64,000 bases of DNA from Acidovorax sp. (GCF_021287135.1 NZ_JAJTBB010000003.1:62001-126000), one strand, 5' to 3'. Shown: positions 28,317 through 37,464, counted from the stretch's first letter. Numbers and translations are program-made. Notes: generated by a model not told the origin, from the sequence alone.

Positions 28317-30128
28317 CGGGGGCGTGCGCCCGCTGCCTTGCGGCGTAACCGCGGGGGGCAGCGTGTCTCGCGGGACGGGTCTTGTGCCCCGCAACCACCC
28401 CTCCACCATCAACACCTGCGCCGCATAGTAGGTGGCCAGCACCCACAGTGGGGCCAGGGGCAAGGGTTGCACGAACCGGTTGATGGCCAGTAGTGAATCG
28501 CTGAGCATGAAAAACCCTGCGCCCACTGCGACCAGTCCCGCCGGGCCGTTGCGCAACACCGTTGCGCGGCCCATGGCCTGGGCGGCCATCAGCGCGATCA
28601 CCAGCACATAGGCCGCCACCGGGCCCCGCAGCGCGGGCGGCAGCCCGCCGGTCCAGAGCACGGCGTACATCGTGCCGCCCAGGGCCAGCGTGCCGGCCAG
28701 CGCGCCCCGGTGCGGAAACCACGGCTGCCCGCGCTTGAACAGGGCCAGGTAGCACAGGTGCGCCACCAGAAAGCTCACCAGCCCCGGGATGAAAAATCCC
28801 TCAAACATCAAAAACACGTCGCCCGCGAGCGACCCCGCCAGCGCGGCGGCCATCCAGCGGTGGGATTTAGGGTCGGATATGCCTTTGGGGCTTGTGGAAT
28901 AAGCGCTGGCAGCTACCAAAACAAGAGCAATTGCCATGGCCGCCGGCTTGAACAGCGCGTGCCACTGCGTCCACCCCAGCGCGCTGGTGGCCGTGGCCAG
29001 GGCGCCGCATTGCAGCACCAGCGCCATGCCCATGCCCAGGCGGCCTTGCATCACGGCGCCCAGCGCCCACTGGCCCGCCAGCAGCACCGCAAACCAGACG
29101 GCGTTGTGGGCCAGCGGCGCGGCGTCGGCGTGCCACAAGAAGGCCGACACGCCAGCCATCAGCAGGCCGAACTGCACCAGCGCAAACCACTGCACGGCCC
29201 GCGGCATGGGCGGGGCGTACCGCGGCTGCTGCCGCGTCTGGGCCATGTCGAAGGGCGGCTTGGGAAACCGCTGCGCCACGTCCGCGGGCCGCCAGCCCGG
29301 CGGCTGGAGCCACACCCTGAGCTTGTCCGCCCAGCGCCGCGCGTGCCAGCTGTCGTGCGCCAGGCCCGCGTACACCTGGGCGTTGGCCCACAGCGGGTCC
29401 CAACTGTTGAGCAGGCCGCGCGTGCCATACACGCAGCGGTCGTGCGGGTCCTCGTCCTTGAAGGTGCCGAACAGCCGGTCCCACACGATGAGGATGCCGC
29501 CATAGTTCTTGTCCAGGTAGGCGTCATTCACCGCGTGGTGCACACGGTGGTTGCTGGGGCTGCAGAACCAGCGGTCGAACCACGCCCAGCGCCCCTGCAG
29601 GCGCGGCACGTGCTCGGTGTGCACCCAGAACTGATAGAGCAGGTCGATGAGCCCCACCACGGCAAACACCAGCGGCGGCACACCCGCCAGCGCCATGGGC
29701 ACATAGAACACCCAGCCCAGCACGGCGCCCGAACTGGTCTGGCGCAGCGCGGTGGAAAGGTTGTAGTCCTGGCTCTGGTGGTGCACCGCGTGCGCGGCCC
29801 ACAGCACGGCCACCTCGTGCCCCATGCGGTGCAGCCAGTAGTAGCAGAAGTCGTAGAACAGCAGCGCCAGCAACCACCCGGGCAGGGTGGTCCAGAACGC
29901 ATCGTTACGCCACAGCGCCACGTGCTCGAACAGGGCCGTGTAGATGCCGATGCGCAGCAGCCCCGTGAACACCGCGCTGGTCTGGCTGAGCATGCCCAGG
30001 CTGACGCTGCTCAGGGCGTCGGCCAGCCGGTAGGTGTTGCGCCGGCGCCGCCAGCCCACCGCCAGCTCCAGGGCCATGAGCAGTAGGAATACGGGGGTGG
30101 CGAGGACGATGATCTGGCTGGGGCTCAT
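28299..30128 (-). CDS. Sterol desaturase-family hydroxylase fused to YhhN (lysoplasmalogenase-like) domain
   Basis: 609 aa. Residues ~1-290 form a fatty-acid-hydroxylase-type domain with the iron-binding histidine motifs HRMGHE, HAVHHQSQ and NHRVHH among membrane helices. From ~315 on, eight hydrophobic segments match YhhN/TMEM86 proteins, which cleave the vinyl-ether bond of lysoplasmalogens. The two are usually separate proteins. Between two helices of the YhhN part, SAYSTSPKGISDPKS is encoded by a palindromic element at 28879-28932. Likely an integral membrane enzyme of ether-lipid metabolism; substrates are inferred. Confidence 0.87.
   Translation of the reverse strand: MSPSQIIVLATPVFLLLMALELAVGWRRRRNTYRLADALSSVSLGMLSQTSAVFTGLLRIGIYTALFEHVALWRNDAFWTTLPGWLLALLFYDFCYYWLHRMGHEVAVLWAAHAVHHQSQDYNLSTALRQTSSGAVLGWVFYVPMALAGVPPLVFAVVGLIDLLYQFWVHTEHVPRLQGRWAWFDRWFCSPSNHRVHHAVNDAYLDKNYGGILIVWDRLFGTFKDEDPHDRCVYGTRGLLNSWDPLWANAQVYAGLAHDSWHARRWADKLRVWLQPPGWRPADVAQRFPKPPFDMAQTRQQPRYAPPMPRAVQWFALVQFGLLMAGVSAFLWHADAAPLAHNAVWFAVLLAGQWALGAVMQGRLGMGMALVLQCGALATATSALGWTQWHALFKPAAMAIALVLVAASAYSTSPKGISDPKSHRWMAAALAGSLAGDVFLMFEGFFIPGLVSFLVAHLCYLALFKRGQPWFPHRGALAGTLALGGTMYAVLWTGGLPPALRGPVAAYVLVIALMAAQAMGRATVLRNGPAGLVAVGAGFFMLSDSLLAINRFVQPLPLAPLWVLATYYAAQVLMVEGWLRGTRPVPRDTLPPAVTPQGSGRTPPLTKPV
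28879..28932. repeat. Dispersed palindromic element, copy 2 (in coding sequence)
   Basis: On the minus strand it reads TTTTGGTAGCTGCCAGCGCT, then TATTCCACAAG, matching copy 1. It is read in frame in the YhhN part of the fusion gene. Confidence 0.8.
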
Positions 30129-30149
30129 GGCCCCGCATTCTTGGCCCGA

Positions 30150-31319
30150 TCAGGTCAGCGCGCCCCTGGCATCAACCCTGATGATCCGCTCCACCACGCC
30201 CCCGGTCAGTCCGCCGCGCACGCCGATCAAAAAGTCGTACAGGTTCACCGTGGGATCGCAGTGGCCGGGGATGAGCCAGAGCATGCGGCCCAGGCCGGGG
30301 AGGCGGGCCTCGGGGGCGTCGGCGTGGAGCAGGCCGTGTTCGTCGCCGCCGTTGGCGTAGCGCAGGGCGCGATCGGGCGGCAGCAGGGCCACCCGGGGCA
30401 GGCCGGAGTCGATGGCGTGGCTCTTGTGCCCGGCGTCGCACACGGCGTGCGTGTCGTGCACGGAGATCACCTGGGTTTTGATGAAGAGGGCGTGCTCGAA
30501 CGCGGGCTGCGCGGGCTCGCGCTCGTTGCGGGCGTAGTCGGCGTCCATGAACAGGAAGGAGCCCGCCTGCAGTTCGCCAAACACGCCGCTGGCGGCCTCG
30601 TGCACCAGCGTGCCGGTGCCCGAGCCGGTGATGAGGGGCACGGTGAGGCCCTCTGCCTCGATGAGCTGGCGGGTGTGGTTGGCCGCGCGCACCACCTGTG
30701 CGATGGCCTCCTTGCGGCCCAGGCTGCTGGCCAGGTGCTGAGCGCGGCCGTGGTAGGCCTGCAGGCCCGCAAAGCGCAGGCGCGGGCTGCGCGCAACGGC
30801 CAGCGCCAGGGGCACGGCCGCTTCGCCGGGCGGCACGCCGCAGCGGCCCTGGCCCACGTCGATCTCCACCAGCACGTCGATGCCTGCATCGCTGCCCTGC
30901 TGGGCCATGGCCTCGGCCAGGCGCTCGATGCCCTCGGGGTGGTCCACGGCCAGGCCCAGGCGCCCGCCGCGCGCCGCCAGCTGGGCGGCCAGCCGCGCCA
31001 CGCGGTGCAGCTTGGGCATGGCGATGACCTGGTTGGTGATGGTGATGTCCAGAACGCCGCCGGCAGCCAGGGCCTCGGCCTCGGACACCTTCTGCACGCA
31101 CACGCCCTGGGCGCCCGCGTGCTGCAGCTGCAGGGCGAGTTCGGCGCTCTTGTGCATCTTGGCGTGGGGGCGCCAGCGCACGTGGTGCTTCTTCGCAAAG
31201 TCGGCCAGGCGCTGGATGTTGCGCTCCATGGCGTCCAGGTCCACCACGGCGGCGGGGGTGTCGATGTGGTCCACCCGTTGGCCGATGATGAACTGCAGTG
31301 TTTCAGGAATGGGCTTCAT
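30150..31319 (-). CDS. D-threonine aldolase / D-serine dehydratase-like PLP enzyme
   Basis: 389 aa. The alanine-racemase-type barrel carries the PLP lysine in RWRPHAKMHKS, and the C-terminal metal site HCDPTVNLYD is typical of the DSD1 / D-threonine aldolase group. Reactions in the family are cleavage of D-threonine to glycine and acetaldehyde, or dehydration of D-serine. I start at MKPIPETLQ, which overlaps the upstream phosphatase gene by 17 bases. D-Thr versus D-Ser cannot be decided from sequence. Confidence 0.87.
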   Translation of the reverse strand: MKPIPETLQFIIGQRVDHIDTPAAVVDLDAMERNIQRLADFAKKHHVRWRPHAKMHKSAELALQLQHAGAQGVCVQKVSEAEALAAGGVLDITITNQVIAMPKLHRVARLAAQLAARGGRLGLAVDHPEGIERLAEAMAQQGSDAGIDVLVEIDVGQGRCGVPPGEAAVPLALAVARSPRLRFAGLQAYHGRAQHLASSLGRKEAIAQVVRAANHTRQLIEAEGLTVPLITGSGTGTLVHEAASGVFGELQAGSFLFMDADYARNEREPAQPAFEHALFIKTQVISVHDTHAVCDAGHKSHAIDSGLPRVALLPPDRALRYANGGDEHGLLHADAPEARLPGLGRMLWLIPGHCDPTVNLYDFLIGVRGGLTGGVVERIIRVDARGALT

Positions 31320-31959
31320 CACGGAGCGGTTGGTGGTCGTTGTGGTGGTCTTCAAGGTGCTGGGTGTCGGCCCAGCCGATCAGCGTGAGGCCGTCTTCGG
31401 TCCACAGCAGGCGGTTGATGGCGGCGTTGGCCAGCTGCCAGGTGCGCGGCGCCTGGATGTCCTGCCGCGTGGCCAGGCGGTACAGCACATCGAGTACGCC
31501 GCCGTGCGCCACCATCACCACCTGCTCGCCCACATGCCGCTGCGCCAGCGTGGCCACGGTGCGTTCGATGCGCTCGCGCAGGGCGACGAGGGATTCGCCG
31601 CCCTCGGGCGCGTAGTGCGGGTCGCGCTTGCGCCAGCGCAGGGCGTCTTCGGGCAGCTCGGCCTCGATCTCGGCGAAGGTGCGGCCCTGGAAGTGGCCGA
31701 AGCTGCGCTCGCGCAGGCCCGGCTCGGCCGTCAGCGGGGCGCCGGTGGTGCGCGCCACGGCCTGGGCGGTGGTGTGGGCGCGCTGCAGGTCGCTGGTGTA
31801 GATGGCGGCAATGGGCTCGCCGGCCAGGGCCTGTGCCACCCGGGCGGCCTGCCACAGGCCGGTGTCGTTGAGCGGAATGTCCAGGTGGCCCTGGATGCGG
31901 GTGTCCACGTTCCAGGCGGTTTCGCCGTGGCGGATGGCAACGATGCGGGTGGCGTGCAT
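31303..31959 (-). CDS. Histidine phosphatase-family protein (GpmB-like)
   Basis: 218 aa. The catalytic RHG motif is in IVAIRHGETAWN, with the second His in MVAHGGVLDVLYR. Members dephosphorylate small phospho-compounds, including sugar phosphates and cobalamin or nucleotide intermediates. Start at MHATRIVAIRHG. Its end overlaps the aldolase start, implying translational coupling. Confidence 0.9.
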   Translation of the reverse strand: MHATRIVAIRHGETAWNVDTRIQGHLDIPLNDTGLWQAARVAQALAGEPIAAIYTSDLQRAHTTAQAVARTTGAPLTAEPGLRERSFGHFQGRTFAEIEAELPEDALRWRKRDPHYAPEGGESLVALRERIERTVATLAQRHVGEQVVMVAHGGVLDVLYRLATRQDIQAPRTWQLANAAINRLLWTEDGLTLIGWADTQHLEDHHNDHQPLRDEAHS

Positions 31960-32003
31960 GCGGGTGTGCGAGCGTGAGCGGGAGGAGGCGGTGCAGCGGA
32001 TGA

Positions 32004-32669
32004 TCAGCGCGCCGGCGCAGCGGGCACGACCGTGCCCGGTTGGGCCGGCGTGGTGGCCGGGGCACTGCCGGGGGCAGGGGGGAGCGGCAGCCGGATCTGG
32101 CGCGGGCCCTGGGGTGGCGTGGGAAAGCCCTGCAGCGCCGCGTCGAACAGCACGCCATACACGGCTGGGTCGGCCACCCACACGTCTTCGTGCGTGGCGG
32201 AGGTTTCGTACACCACGGCCTGGGTGGCGGCGTCGCGCATCACGATGCTCACCGCCCGGCGGTACAGCGGGGTGGGGTCGTTGAAGCGCCACGCGCCATG
32301 GAAGCCCCAGCCGCGTCCGTACCAGCCGCCAAAGCCCCAGGGGCCCGGGCCGTAGGGCCCGGCAAACGGGTCGTAGCGGGGCACGGTGTCGGCCTGCACG
32401 CCGATCTGCACCAGCAGCCGGGGTGCGGCGTCGTCGCGCCGCAGGCCCGCGCGGGCCAGGGCCTGCTCGGCCAGGGCGGCGATGGGCTCGAACGAGGGCA
32501 TCTGCTGCGAGGGCAGGCGCTCGACGCGGTAGGTGGCGGGGGCGGGCACGGCCGCCAGGGTGGAAAAGCTCTGCACCCGGCCGTCCACCAGGCGCTGGGT
32601 GCTGCAGCCTGCCAGACCGGCCACGGCGGCGGCGCACAGCAGCAGGGCGGGGATCCATCGGCGTGTCAT
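32004..32669 (-). CDS. DUF4136-type lipoprotein
   Basis: 221 aa. Signal peptide with lipobox LAGC at about residue 22. The middle has a Gly/Trp/Phe-rich stretch (GPWGFGGWYGRGWGF) seen in DUF4136 proteins, and the tail is Pro/Ala-rich. Probably an outer-membrane lipoprotein of unknown role. It lies 44 bp upstream of the phosphatase gene, same strand. Confidence 0.82.
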   Translation of the reverse strand: MTRRWIPALLLCAAAVAGLAGCSTQRLVDGRVQSFSTLAAVPAPATYRVERLPSQQMPSFEPIAALAEQALARAGLRRDDAAPRLLVQIGVQADTVPRYDPFAGPYGPGPWGFGGWYGRGWGFHGAWRFNDPTPLYRRAVSIVMRDAATQAVVYETSATHEDVWVADPAVYGVLFDAALQGFPTPPQGPRQIRLPLPPAPGSAPATTPAQPGTVVPAAPAR

Positions 32670-32726
32670 GGGTGACTCCTCAAAAATGGGGTCCCGGTGT
32701 GATCCGCCCAGCCCGCCGGAGGTTCA

Positions 32727-33665
32727 TCACGAGAGCTGCACCACCTGCACGCCGGGCAATTGCGGCTGCGGCGCGGAGAACTCTTCCTTGTCGAAGGCCT
32801 TGTCGCCGTTCTCATCCGCCACGCCGGTGGCGCGCGCGTTCTTGAAGTCGTACAGCCCGCCGTCCAGCAGGTGTGAGGGCACCACGTTCTGCAGCGCGTT
32901 GAACATGTTCTCCACGCGGCCGGGGAATTTCTTCTCCCACTCGCGCAGCATCTCGCCCACCTGCTTGCGCTGCAGGTTCTCCTGGCTGCCGCACAGGTTG
33001 CACGGGATGATGGGGAAGTCGCGGTGCGCGGCCCAGCGGGCGGTGTCCTTCTCGGGCACATAGGCCAGGGGGCGGATCACCACATGCTTGCCGTCGTCGC
33101 TCACCAGCTTGGCGGGCATGCTCTTCATCTTGCCGCCGAAGAACATGTTCAGCAGCAGCGTCTGCAGGATGTCGTCGCGGTGGTGGCCCAGGGCGATCTT
33201 GGTGCAGCCCAGCTCGTCGGCCACGCGGTACAGGATGCCCCGGCGCAGGCGGCTGCACAGGCTGCAGGTGGTCTTGCCCTCGGGGATGAGCTTCTTGACG
33301 ATGCTGTAGGTGTCCTCGTTCTCGATGTGGAACGGGATGCCCTGCGCGCGCAGGTAGTCGGGCAGCACATGCTCCGGGAATCCGGGCTGCTTCTGGTCCA
33401 GGTTCACGGCCACCAGGTCGAAGTGGATGGGCGCGCGGGCCTGCAGCTTGAGCAAAATGTCCAGCAGCGTGTAGCTGTCCTTGCCGCCGGACATGCACAC
33501 CATGACCTTGTCGCCTTCCTCGATCATGTTGAAGTCGACGATGGCCTTGCCGACCTCGCGGCACAGGCGTTTTTCGAGCTTGTGGGTTTCGCGCTCGATC
33601 TTGAGATCGCTGCGCCCCGCGGCCACGGCGGGTTGTTCGGCGTCGGATGTCCAGGCGGTACTCAT
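32727..33665 (-). CDS. ttcA: tRNA 2-thiocytidine(32) synthetase TtcA
   Basis: 312 aa from [10 protein letters not shown]-loop [10 protein letters not shown], iron-sulfur/active Cys in [12 protein letters not shown], and CNLCGS in the C-terminal half are all present. It thiolates C32 of some tRNAs using ATP. The acidic tail after residue ~270 is longer than in enteric homologues. It may be in one run with folB and the FolM-like gene. Confidence 0.94.
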   Translation of the reverse strand: MSTAWTSDAEQPAVAAGRSDLKIERETHKLEKRLCREVGKAIVDFNMIEEGDKVMVCMSGGKDSYTLLDILLKLQARAPIHFDLVAVNLDQKQPGFPEHVLPDYLRAQGIPFHIENEDTYSIVKKLIPEGKTTCSLCSRLRRGILYRVADELGCTKIALGHHRDDILQTLLLNMFFGGKMKSMPAKLVSDDGKHVVIRPLAYVPEKDTARWAAHRDFPIIPCNLCGSQENLQRKQVGEMLREWEKKFPGRVENMFNALQNVVPSHLLDGGLYDFKNARATGVADENGDKAFDKEEFSAPQPQLPGVQVVQLS

Positions 33666-33820
33666 GGCCGCGATTGTCTCATTCCGGCCGCAGTGCGCGC
33701 CTGCGCCGCGCGGCTTCACCCGGCGGTCCTGCGGGCTGTCCGCAACGGTCTGCCCGGGCTGCGGGCGCCGTCCGCCGGGTGCGGGGCACCATCAAGGCGG
33801 GCGCCGCGGCGGCCGCGCCG

Positions 33821-34204
33821 CTACCAGGTGCCGGCCTCTACGCGGATCGCCACCTCGCAGTCGTCAAAGATCTCCAGCTTGGCGATCTTCACGCGCACGC
33901 CCAGCACGCCGGGCAGCTGCATCAGGCGATGGGCCAGCTTGCCGATCAGGCTCTCCAGCAGGTTCACGTGCTCGGCCGTGCACTCGTCGATGATGATCTG
34001 GCGCACCTTGCGGTAGTCCAGCACGTGGCCGATGTCGTCGTCATGCGGCAGCAGGGGCTGCTGGCCCTGGTTCAGCTCGGCATCCACCTGGATGGGCTGG
34101 GGCGCGGTGCGCTCGTGGTCCAGGATGCCCAGGTTGGCGTCAAAGCGCAGCCCGGTGAGTGTGAGGATCTGGGTGCCGGAGGTGGGGGCAAAGGCGTCGT
34201 TCAT
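33821..34204 (-). CDS. folB: Dihydroneopterin aldolase
   Basis: 127 aa. Sequence LTGLRFDANLGILDHERTAPQPI and LLESLIGKLAHRLM fit the family, with the catalytic Lys-type region in VKIAKLEIF. It converts dihydroneopterin to 6-hydroxymethyldihydropterin in folate synthesis. It follows the FolM-like reductase gene by 25 bases, making a small pterin operon. Confidence 0.9.
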   Translation of the reverse strand: MNDAFAPTSGTQILTLTGLRFDANLGILDHERTAPQPIQVDAELNQGQQPLLPHDDDIGHVLDYRKVRQIIIDECTAEHVNLLESLIGKLAHRLMQLPGVLGVRVKIAKLEIFDDCEVAIRVEAGTW

Positions 34205-34229
34205 CAGGGTTTCCAGCGTAAGCCGGTGC

Positions 34230-35015
34230 TCACATCATCGAAAAGTCGCGCTCGAACCGCATCAGGTGCTGGCCGCCATCCACCAGCACCGTGGTGCCGG
34301 TGAGCGAGCGGTTCTCCAGCGCGAAGCGCACCGTGGCGGCCACGTCCTCGGGCGTGGACGAGCGGCCCAGCGGGCTCAGGCTGTGCAGCTGCGCAAATTT
34401 CTCTTCGCTCAGCCATTCGCTGGTCAGCGTGAGGCCGGGCGCCACGCCCACCACCCGCACGCGGGGCGCCAGCGCCAGCGCCAGCTGGGTGCCGGCGGCT
34501 TCCAGGGCCGCCTTGGACAGGGTGTAGCTCAAAAAGTCGGGGTTCTGGTTCCAGAGCTTCTGGTCCAGCAGGTTCACCACCGCGCCCTGGGCGTCGGCCT
34601 CGCCGGCGGCGGCGCGATCGGCCACATGGCGGTGCAGGGCCTCGGCCAGCAGCACGGGGGCCGCCGTGTTGCTGCGCAGGTGCTTTTCGAGCGCGGCAAA
34701 ACCAAAGCTGTGCGCGGTGTCGTGCTCGAACAGCGACGCGCTGTTGACCACCGCGTCCACACGGCCAAAGTGGGCCACCACGCGGGGCAGCAGTGCGCGC
34801 ACGGCGGCCTCGTCCTGAAAATCTGCATCAAAATGGGCGCTAGCGCCCGCCAGTTCTGCGCAAGCAGCTACTGTTTCAATAGCATTTTGCCGAGATGTGC
34901 GGTAGTGCACCGCCACCTGCCAGCCGCCCGCGGCCAGCGCCAGCGCAATGCTGCGGCCCAGGCGCCGGGCGGCGCCCGTGACCAGGACGGTGCGGTGCGG
35001 GGAGGCGGAGGGCAT
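34230..35015 (-). CDS. folM: SDR-family reductase, FolM-like (dihydromonapterin reductase)
   Basis: 261 aa from MPSASPHRTVL. The cofactor motif TGAARRLGRS (note Arg-Arg, typical of pteridine-type NADPH reductases) and catalytic Ser/Tyr-Lys in SYTLSKAAL are intact. Next to folB it probably reduces dihydromonapterin or dihydrofolate. Residues from RQNAIETVAACAELAG to ASAHFDADFQ are encoded by a palindromic element at 34824-34887. Only 14 bases separate it from the divergent MidA-type gene. Confidence 0.82.
   Translation of the reverse strand: MPSASPHRTVLVTGAARRLGRSIALALAAGGWQVAVHYRTSRQNAIETVAACAELAGASAHFDADFQDEAAVRALLPRVVAHFGRVDAVVNSASLFEHDTAHSFGFAALEKHLRSNTAAPVLLAEALHRHVADRAAAGEADAQGAVVNLLDQKLWNQNPDFLSYTLSKAALEAAGTQLALALAPRVRVVGVAPGLTLTSEWLSEEKFAQLHSLSPLGRSSTPEDVAATVRFALENRSLTGTTVLVDGGQHLMRFERDFSMM
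34824..34887. repeat. Dispersed palindromic element, copy 3 (in coding sequence)
   Basis: On the minus strand it reads GCTATTGAAACAGTAGCTGC, then TTGCGC, GGGCGCTAGCGCC and TTTTGAT, the family pattern. It is in frame in the FolM-like gene. Confidence 0.85.
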
Positions 35016-35029
35016 GGGGCTCTGGGACA

Positions 35030-36148
35030 ATGCGGGCCGTGACGAAAAGACCCGACAGTTTAACGACCGCCCTGCACCGGCACATTGCCCAGGCCATCGC
35101 CGACGCGGGCGGCTGGCTGGGGTTTGACCGCTTCATGGAACTGGCCCTGTACACGCCGGGCCTGGGCTACTACGCCAACGATTCCACCAAGTTCGGCGCC
35201 CTGCCCGAGTCCGGCAGCGACTTCGTGACCGCGCCCGAGCTCACGCCCCTGTTCGGCCAGACCCTGGCCGTGCAGGTGGGCGAGGCGCTGGCGCACACCG
35301 CCACCGACGAGGTGTGGGAGTTCGGCGCCGGCTCCGGCGCGCTGGCGCTGCAGCTGCTGGACGCCCTGGGCGAGCAGGTGCGCCGCTACACCATCGTCGA
35401 TTTGTCGGGCAGCCTGCGCGCGCGCCAGCAGGCCAAGCTGGCGGCGCATGCGCACAAGGTGCGCTGGGTGGACGCGCTGCCGGAAAAGTTCAGCGGCGTG
35501 GTGGTGGGCAACGAGGTGCTGGACGCCATGCCCGTGCAGCTGCTGGCACGCCACGGCGGGCACGCGGAGGGTGTGTGGCACGAGCGCGGCGTGGTGGTGG
35601 CCGAGGACGGCCGCTTTGCCTGGGCCGACCGTCCCACGCCGCTGCGCCCGCCCGTCGATATCGAAGGCCCGCACGACTACCTGACCGAGATCCACGCCCA
35701 GGGCGAAGGCTTTGTGCGCATGCTGGCCGACCGCCTCACGCGCGGCGCCGCCTTGCTGCTGGACTACGGCTTTGGCGAGGACGAGTATTACCACCCGCAG
35801 CGCCACATGGGCACCGTGATGTGCCACCAGGGCCACCTGGCCGACGGCGACCCGCTGGTGGAAGTGGGCTTGAAGGACATCACCGCCCACGTCAACTTCA
35901 CCGCCATCGCCCTGGCCGCACAGGAGGCGGGCCTGAACGTGCTGGGCTACACCACGCAGGCGCACTTTCTCATCAACTGCGGATTGCTCCCAAAAATGGA
36001 GCAGCTTGCGCAAGCCCAGCGGGCGACAGCGGCCAAATTGATCATGGAGCACGAGATGGGCGAGCTGTTCAAGGTGCTGGCCCTGGGCACGGGCGAGCCG
36101 TGGGAGCCCGTGGGGTTTGTGCGCGGGGATCGGTCGCACCGGCTGTAG
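35030..36148 (+). CDS. SAM-dependent methyltransferase, MidA/NDUFAF7 family (COG1565)
   Basis: 372 aa. Typical features are FMELALYTPGLGYY, SDFVTAPELTPLFGQ, EFGAGSGALA as SAM-binding motif I, and GNEVLDAMPVQL. Mitochondrial relatives methylate an arginine of a complex I subunit; the bacterial substrate is not settled. Near the C-terminus, LPKMEQLAQAQRATAAKL is encoded by a palindromic element, just before the conserved MGELFKVLALG. Start could be this ATG or the GTG three codons later. Confidence 0.85.
   Translation: MRAVTKRPDSLTTALHRHIAQAIADAGGWLGFDRFMELALYTPGLGYYANDSTKFGALPESGSDFVTAPELTPLFGQTLAVQVGEALAHTATDEVWEFGAGSGALALQLLDALGEQVRRYTIVDLSGSLRARQQAKLAAHAHKVRWVDALPEKFSGVVVGNEVLDAMPVQLLARHGGHAEGVWHERGVVVAEDGRFAWADRPTPLRPPVDIEGPHDYLTEIHAQGEGFVRMLADRLTRGAALLLDYGFGEDEYYHPQRHMGTVMCHQGHLADGDPLVEVGLKDITAHVNFTAIALAAQEAGLNVLGYTTQAHFLINCGLLPKMEQLAQAQRATAAKLIMEHEMGELFKVLALGTGEPWEPVGFVRGDRSHRL
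35983..36044. repeat. Dispersed palindromic element, copy 6 (in coding sequence)
   Basis: It reads ATTGCTCCCAAAAATGGAGC, then AGCTTGCGC, GCGGGCGACAGCGGCC and AAATTGATCA. These are recognisable family landmarks with some decay. It is in frame in the MidA-type gene. Confidence 0.75.
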
Positions 36149-36163
36149 GCGGCGATAGCGGTT

Positions 36164-36467
36164 TTGCTCCCTCTCCCCTTGTGGGAGAGGGTTGGGGAGA
36201 GGGGGGCTGGCTTGGGCGCACTGCTGCTCATTGCCCCCCTCTCTCCCCGGCGCTCCCCCGCGAGGGGGGAAGGGAGCTTTCGGGGCATCGACTCGACCGG
36301 CGGGAAATCAGCCGCCGGGACGCGGCAGGCCTACTTTTCAGCGCGTGCCTGCGCTGGGGCAGGGCTTACTGCCTCGGCTTCGGCCGTCAGCGTCAGCCCC
36401 TCGCTGCGGCCCTTCAGCCTTACACCCGTCAGCCCCAGCTGCCGCGTTGCCTGGCACAGCCACCACA
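36164..36467. repeat. ~305-bp tandem duplication, unit 1
   Basis: Unit 1 of a direct duplication whose second unit is 36475-36773. It begins with a C/T-rich and G-rich hairpin tract (CTCTCCCC ... GGGGAGAGGG) and ends with a copy of the eutC 3' end. Identity to unit 2 is roughly 85-90%. Confidence 0.85.
36331..36467 (-). pseudogene. Duplicated 3' fragment of eutC
   Basis: 45 codons plus a stop, matching the last 45 codons of the adjacent eutC (WWLCQATRQLGLTGVRLKG against WWLCQAARQLGLTGVGLKD). It stays open and even begins with an ATG, but it is too short to be functional. It lies directly downstream of real eutC in the same orientation. Confidence 0.85.
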
Positions 36468-36474
36468 TGGCGGC

Positions 36475-36773
36475 TTGCCCCTCTCCCCTCGTGGGAGAGG
36501 GGTTGGGGAGAGGGGGTCGGCTTTAGCGCACTGCTGCTCACTCCCCCTCTCCCCAACCCTCCCCCGCGAGGGGGGAGGGAGCTTTCGGGGCAGCGACTCG
36601 ACCGGCGGGGAAATCAGCCGCTGGGGTGCGCCAGGCCTACTTGTTAGCGCGTAGCTGCGCTGGTGCCGGGCTTACCGCGCCCGCCTCGGCCGCCAGCGTC
36701 AGCCCATCGCTGCGGTCCTTCAGCCCCACGCCCGTCAGCCCCAGCTGCCGCGCCGCCTGGCACAGCCACCACA
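36475..36773. repeat. ~300-bp tandem duplication, unit 2 (includes eutC 3' end)
   Basis: Partner of 36164-36467. The left part is intergenic and hairpin-rich; from 36637 on it is the genuine eutC tail. With unit 1 it accounts for the whole 488-bp space between the MidA-type gene and eutC; I see no other gene there. Confidence 0.85.
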
Positions 36774-37464
36774 GGCGCGCCGCCGCCCGCGCCGGCTGCA
36801 GGCCTTCGGGCCGCACGTTGGAGATGCAGTTGCGCTCGGCATCGCTGCGGCCCACCTGCGGGTGCCAGGTCAGGTAGATGCCCAGGCTGTCGGGCGAACT
36901 CAGGCCCGGCCGCTCGCCGACCAGCACCGCCACCAGGCGCGCGCCCAGCAGCGCGCCGACTTCGTCGCCCAGCGCCACGCGGGCCTGCCGGGCGATCACC
37001 ACGGGGCCGAGCTGCCAGCCCGCGGGCGCCTGCTGGCGGATGGCCTCGACGAGCGGCGGTGCCTGCCGCGCCACCGCCAGGGACGAGAGGCCGTCGGCCA
37101 CCACCAGCAGCAGGTCGATGGGCGCACCGCCTTCTGCTGCCACCTCCCGCAGCGCCTCGGCATCCGCATCGCACAGCCGCCGGCCCAGGTCGGGGCGCAG
37201 CAGGTAGGTGGCGCGGTCGGGCGCGGCGCTGTGCACCTGCCGCGTGGTGCCGCCCAGGGCCTGCAGCTGCGCGGCCAGCGCGTCGGCGTCCAGGGGGATG
37301 TGCACGGCATCGCGCGCCTGCGCATGGGCCATGCCAAAGCGCAGCAGCTCGGCCGTGGGGAGGGCGGCGCCTGCGCGGCCCAGCGCCAGGCGCGCCTGCG
37401 TGTGGGCGCGCAGGTCGCACCAGGGGTCGGGCGGAATGCTGTGCTGTGTGGGGCCGGAAGTCAT
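36637..37464 (-). CDS. eutC: Ethanolamine ammonia-lyase small subunit
   Basis: 275 aa, full length. The EutC domain includes DLLLVVADGLSSLAV, VAVLVGERPGLSSPDSLGIY, and ERNCISNVRPEGL near the B12-binding face. With EutB it splits ethanolamine into acetaldehyde and ammonia using adenosylcobalamin. The start overlaps the eutB stop (ATGA). The 3' end has been duplicated downstream. Confidence 0.95.
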   Translation of the reverse strand: MTSGPTQHSIPPDPWCDLRAHTQARLALGRAGAALPTAELLRFGMAHAQARDAVHIPLDADALAAQLQALGGTTRQVHSAAPDRATYLLRPDLGRRLCDADAEALREVAAEGGAPIDLLLVVADGLSSLAVARQAPPLVEAIRQQAPAGWQLGPVVIARQARVALGDEVGALLGARLVAVLVGERPGLSSPDSLGIYLTWHPQVGRSDAERNCISNVRPEGLQPARAAARLWWLCQAARQLGLTGVGLKDRSDGLTLAAEAGAVSPAPAQLRANK

